Assembly: GCF_000953825.1 (NCBI RefSeq)
Contig: NZ_BBUL01000096.1
Span: 274,569-338,568 of the forward strand
From: Cellvibrio sp. OA-2007
Lineage (GTDB): Bacteria; Pseudomonadota; Gammaproteobacteria; Pseudomonadales; Cellvibrionaceae
Reading direction: 5' to 3'
Length of the DNA: 64,000 bases
Positions 60,568 through 64,000 of this stretch are shown in pieces. The notes beneath the pieces were generated by a model. That model was not told the origin of the DNA and searched no databases. It saw only the letters and a program-made list of their open reading frames with translations. How positions within the stretch are numbered: the first letter of the stretch is position 1; the number at the start of each line of letters is the position of its first letter. The position numbers and the translations under genes are program-made.

Positions 60568-61039
60568 AAGATCTCTTACCAAAATCACAACAAATGGGTT
60601 TCGTAAAGTTTTTAATTTATACCCGACTAAAAACTCACCCACCAAATGGAAGGCAATGTTACTAGGCTTTGTTTTTCTCTATGGCTGCGCAGGAACTATA
60701 AGCTTAGCTGACCTTCAGCCAGGAAGCCCGGGGGGAAGGACATTTAGCGTAGAAGGAAAAATGTATGAAGAAATTTGGAGTGCGGCGCTAGCATCAATGA
60801 AAGTCGAGATGAATGTAGTTGAGCAGCATAAGTCATCGGGAGTCATTAAAGCGCGCGCACACTCTAATAAAGTAGTGGCCTTTTTTATTTCACCCACAAC
60901 ACCAAATGCCTACAGGTATGAAATTAAGGTTTTAAGCAAAAGCTATATGCAAACTGATTTTATTGATCGCGACTGGGAGCCTTCAGTAATAGAAGACTTT
61001 AAATTAAATCTATACTCCAACCATAAACCTAAAAAATAG
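60539..61039 (+). CDS. Putative lipoprotein of unknown function
   Basis: Up to 166 residues. The lipobox LYGC lies after AMLLGFVFLYG, so the signal peptide may really start at ATG 60656. GTG 60539 and ATG 60551 are alternatives with no clear ribosome site. The mature part (GKMYEEIWSAALASMKVEMN, HKSSGVIKARAHS) resembles small periplasmic proteins with a beta-alpha-beta layout, but I cannot name a family. Confidence 0.6.
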   Translation: MSQNMTAQNRRSLTKITTNGFRKVFNLYPTKNSPTKWKAMLLGFVFLYGCAGTISLADLQPGSPGGRTFSVEGKMYEEIWSAALASMKVEMNVVEQHKSSGVIKARAHSNKVVAFFISPTTPNAYRYEIKVLSKSYMQTDFIDRDWEPSVIEDFKLNLYSNHKPKK

Positions 61040-61060
61040 ATAAATTTTCAGATAAAAAAC

Positions 61061-61558
61061 ATGAAAACAAATAAACTCAGAATTAGATATTTCAACACTA
61101 TGAATAAATTCATTTTGTTGTTTACCATTGTTATGACAACAACAGCTACTGCTCAGACACTAGAAGAGACAAAAGACTGGATATTAACACAAAGTGAGTT
61201 TAATCTAGATGGAAGGCTAAAATACGATATCATAGATGGCCAATTTATCAGCCTCTTAACACTCCCCTACGCGCTAGGTGGGGATACAATTAAAAAGTCT
61301 ATACCTATTGAAAAGATATCAAAAATTAGCATTATCAAAACAGATAAATATATTTCTTTCTCGTTAATATGTGATAAACCGTGCACCACTCAAGACGATG
61401 ACATCAGCAATCAGAAAACAGTATTTCTTTTTGAAATCTACAAAACATTAGACGCAAGCTTTTCATCTAGGATGCAAAAAGCACTTTTCCATCTGGTAGA
61501 GCTGCACAAAGGAAAAGCCCGCATTGTTAATGCCGAAGTAAAAAAAGAAGCATTTTAA
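61061..61558 (+). CDS. Small exported protein of unknown function
   Basis: 165 residues from ATG 61061, or 152 from ATG 61100. Signal peptide FILLFTIVMTTTATAQ. The mature part is Lys/Ile/Asp rich with one Cys pair (LICDKPCTT). No recognised domain. The base composition is clearly more AT rich than the core genes in this window. Third of the cluster behind the palindrome. Bases 61559-61692 carry nothing I can name. Confidence 0.6.
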   Translation: MKTNKLRIRYFNTMNKFILLFTIVMTTTATAQTLEETKDWILTQSEFNLDGRLKYDIIDGQFISLLTLPYALGGDTIKKSIPIEKISKISIIKTDKYISFSLICDKPCTTQDDDISNQKTVFLFEIYKTLDASFSSRMQKALFHLVELHKGKARIVNAEVKKEAF

Positions 61559-61692
61559 TTTTCATGAAATAGAAATGGCCTGGATAGCCAATTCACCATA
61601 CGAATATAACAATATGTATCGCGCCACCCAATTGATGCAATCAGCATGTGACTAAACTGTAAGCAGTTTACGCAGTTGACATGCCTATTTTA

Positions 61693-62244
61693 TTAAAAAA
61701 ACTTCTCTTCCATGCCTGTTGGCTTGCCATCTAAACTTAGCTGATTTTTTTCTTTCCAATATTCTTTAACGCCATCTTCGCCCTTATTGATCGCCCAATT
61801 GGTCAATTGCTCGCGCTCGCCCACATAATCAAAAAATGGGACAGCCATACCGCAAGAGGTTTGCACCAGATCGACTTGCAAATCAAAAATCTGGCGGGCG
61901 CCGGGGGTTATTGGAAAACGGGCGTACAGTGTATTCCACTCTGGATCACCGTGATGAATTGCTTTTGCATTGCCGTATAAACGCAAAATCATCGGCGCGC
62001 CGTCAAAGGCGGCGAACATAATTGTCATGCGTGAGTGGGTTTGCAGATGTGCAGCGGTTTCATTACCGCTGCCGGTGACATTGAGCCAGATAACACGGTT
62101 GCTATCGAGCACACGCAGTGAATCCATGCCTTTGGGCGAAATATTTACCCGGCTGTCGTCCGTTGCGGTGCCGACAAAAAATATTTTTTGCTGGGCAATA
62201 AATTTTATGATTTCAGCGGAAATTTCTGTATAGCGTTTCCCCAT
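61693..62244 (-). CDS. Pyridoxamine 5'-phosphate oxidase-family protein
   Basis: 183 residues, FMN-binding split-barrel type (IKFIAQQKIFFVGTATDDSR, VNISPKGMDSLRVLDSNRV, VIWLNVTGSGNETAAHLQTH). The family includes flavin- or F420-dependent reductases of unknown substrate. True PdxH is unlikely given the motifs. Start at ATG 62244, six bases after AAGGAG. An in-frame start at 62340 is rejected. It lies 97 bases after the broken sulfatase gene on the same strand. Confidence 0.88.
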   Translation of the reverse strand: MGKRYTEISAEIIKFIAQQKIFFVGTATDDSRVNISPKGMDSLRVLDSNRVIWLNVTGSGNETAAHLQTHSRMTIMFAAFDGAPMILRLYGNAKAIHHGDPEWNTLYARFPITPGARQIFDLQVDLVQTSCGMAVPFFDYVGEREQLTNWAINKGEDGVKEYWKEKNQLSLDGKPTGMEEKFF

Positions 62245-62341
62245 CACTAACTCCTTTTGCTGCTGTAAAAAAGCCCCACTGGATGGGTGCGGCTTAGGAA
62301 AAAATAACACACTCGCTATCCGAGTGCTATTAATCAGCATG

Positions 62342-63905
62342 TCATTTATTGAAAGAACTATCCGGTGTGCCTTTAAAACATTTTACGATGTAGGGAAAAC
62401 CATCGGTAATGTAGTAGCCGTACACCCCATTGTGCAGCATGCCGTTGCACTCATCCAAATCACCTAAACCGGCGACGTATTCATAGTCGTCGCGAAATTG
62501 GCCATTGTAGGTTCCACCTGGGTTGCCATTGCCGCTTGGGCGCGCGCCACTCTTTAAACGATAACTGGGCACTGCTTTGCGCAGCACGCCATTTTTATTA
62601 ATGTAGGGGCCGTAAATTGGGTAGCCGTCGGCAGCAAAACCGACCAGTGGCGACTCATCTTCACCGGCCACTTCGGAATAAAAAGTTTTGGGCGCGCCGT
62701 GATAGTGATAGGTACCGTCTGGCTGGGCGTGCGCATTGTGGCTGTCTACCACAAAACCATTGGCGGCATATAAAGGATCATAACGCCAAGGCTGCGCCAT
62801 ATTATTACAACCTACTTTGCCATCACCCACGTTGTAACAACCCGCCGCGAGCAAATCGACTTTTACGCCATTTAATAAAATGGCGTTATCCACCAACAAA
62901 CTAATTTCTGTTGTGCTTGCTGCAAACGCGGGCATGCTGGTGATTTCAAATACGGTATTTTGTGCACTCACATCATTGGCAAATTTTTGCGTGCCATCGT
63001 TAAAGTCGTGATTGGGAATTTCGTTGGTAGTGAAAATACATTTTTCACCCGCCACACTGATCTTAAGATCACCCTGAAACGCTTTATTGTTTTTCACATC
63101 ACGTGCATCTGCACGATAAGTTGCAACATAATCAGCGCAATTGGCACTGCGGTTAACCAAAGTTTTATTGGTGAGATCAGTTGCTGCTGCGGGACTGGTG
63201 TTGCGAATTAAATCGCCCTGCGCTTTTAATGCAGCGACCACTTGCGAATAATCGCCCGCTGTTTTTAATAAATTATTTTTCTCGCCCAGATCCGCATTCA
63301 AGTCATACAACTCTTGAGTGCCATTAAGAAATTGAATGTATTTGTATTGCTGGTTACGCACCGTCCAGCCCTGCACCTCGGCACTTTCAAATTCAGAATA
63401 ATTGTAAGTGCGCGGTGCGGTTGCAGTGTTATTAGCAGTGAATAAGCCAGAAAAATTATAACTATCGTTAATACTGCTCACCGGGTTGCCCGCCACATTG
63501 GCGATGGTGGCAAACAAATCGGTTGTGTTGATAAGTGCAGCTTCGCGACTGGCACTGCGTGCAACACCCTTACCCGCCACAATCATCGGCACCCTAATGC
63601 CACCCTCGTACAAACTGTTTTTGGCATGGCTGGAACTGAATACAGTTTCATCCACCACGGTTGCCGGTGTGCCGTTATCGCCAATAAAAATAATCATTGT
63701 ATTCGCGCGCTGGCTTTCACTCATCGCTGATAACAAACGCCCTATTTCAGTATCCATGGCTTCAATCATCGCCAAATAGTATTCGCGGTGATGCGCGGCT
63801 ATATCTTCCGCTGTACCGGTTAATTCGGTGCGTTTTAACAAACTGGCCGGAGGCAGATGAAAGGGTGAATGAGGCGCAGAATAGGCCAGCCATAAAAACC
63901 AGGGC
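62342..63905 (-). pseudogene. Sulfatase-YHYH fusion protein, 5' end removed by an IS3 element
   Basis: The surviving ~521 codons begin mid-domain at PWFLWLAYSAPHSPFHLPP. They contain the C-terminal half of a formylglycine sulfatase (IGDNGTP, SLYEGGIRVPMIV, FNGTQELYDL-type segment), a ~90-residue linker, and a C-terminal YHYH domain (NGFVVDSHNAHAQPDGTYHY, FAADGYPIYGPYI). The catalytic CxPSR box and signal peptide of a sulfatase are absent, since the reading frame upstream of 63905 is insertion-sequence DNA. A GTG at 63931 inside the element keeps an open frame, but the protein cannot be an active sulfatase. Whether the YHYH part is still made is unknown. Confidence 0.85.
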
Positions 63906-64000
63906 TGATCCCTACCGCGAATATCGGACACCTTAGAAACTGAGTAAACTTACTCCAGAGGTGATCCATGAGCAAGAAACAATCCACGCAAACGAACAAA
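63906..64000 (+). mobile_element. IS3-family insertion sequence, left end
   Basis: The end begins TGATC at 63906 and contains TATCGGACACC, a spacer with TGAGTAAACT, and AGAGGTGATCC before the first ORF. This matches the layout of the IS3 left inverted repeat and orfA leader. The rest is outside the window, so length and target duplication cannot be seen. Confidence 0.8.
63968..64000 (+). CDS. IS3 transposase OrfA (first 11 codons)
   Basis: ATG 63968 follows AGAGGTG and reads MSKKQSTQTNK to the edge, the Lys-rich start usual for IS3-family OrfA. Too short for a motif, so called from context. Confidence 0.6.
   Translation, partial: MSKKQSTQTNK

Overview
The window is chromosomal DNA of a gammaproteobacterium. 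Gene order resembles the Pseudomonas/Cellvibrionales core: zapE-rplM-rpsI-petABC, murA-hisG-hisD, kdsD-kdsC-lptCAB-rpoN-hpf-ptsN-rapZ-npr, mreBCD-maf-rng-yhdP and gatCAB. The moderate base composition, a rhombosortase gene and this synteny make a Cellvibrio-like member of the Cellvibrionaceae my best guess. That is an inference from gene content, not from a marker gene search.

Layout. 1-5.9 kb (minus strand): cytochrome bc1 genes, in which cytochrome b and cytochrome c1 form one uninterrupted frame, then rpsI/rplM, zapE and an alpha/beta hydrolase. 6-7.8 kb (plus): zapG (yhcB) and a DegS-type protease. 7.9-12.4 kb (minus): ibaG-murA-hisG-hisD and a lone mlaC whose usual partners mlaFED and mlaB are missing from this locus. 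12.7-20.8 kb (plus): LPS synthesis and export genes (kdsD, kdsC, lptC, lptA, lptB), sigma-54 and the nitrogen PTS branch (rpoN, hpf, ptsN, rapZ, npr), then darP. 20.9-29.7 kb (minus): yhdP, rng, maf, mreD, mreC and mreB. mreC appears to start at an ATT codon. 30.2-35.4 kb (plus): gatCAB, a PA4642-family gene, rrtA and cysZ. 35.5-42.2 kb is mixed: a double-receiver GGDEF protein with a degenerate active site, an EamA transporter, an RhlB-like helicase, a class I amidotransferase, a VIT-family protein, a cytochrome b561 and a DUF3465 protein. 42.4-43.9 kb: a membrane protein plus TetR regulator behind a promoter covered by a palindromic operator.

44-56.9 kb looks like one functional unit for short-chain amide or urea nitrogen: fmdB-fmdA (formamidase), a five-gene urea/amide ABC transporter (urtABCDE type), a giant sensor protein with an NCS1 nucleobase-transporter-like domain fused to a Cys-rich module, histidine kinase and receiver, and a LuxR-type response regulator. 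The fmdA and urtA upstream regions share a two-part motif with identical internal spacing, which is the strongest candidate here for an undescribed regulatory circuit. A parDE-type toxin-antitoxin pair lies inside this unit.

57-64 kb is accessory DNA: a decayed TetR relic, a second hybrid kinase/LuxR regulator pair, a perfect palindrome, three unrecognised exported proteins in AT-rich DNA, a pyridoxamine-oxidase-like protein, and a sulfatase-YHYH fusion cut at its 5' end by an IS3-family element that runs off the right edge. I saw no tRNA, rRNA or CRISPR array.
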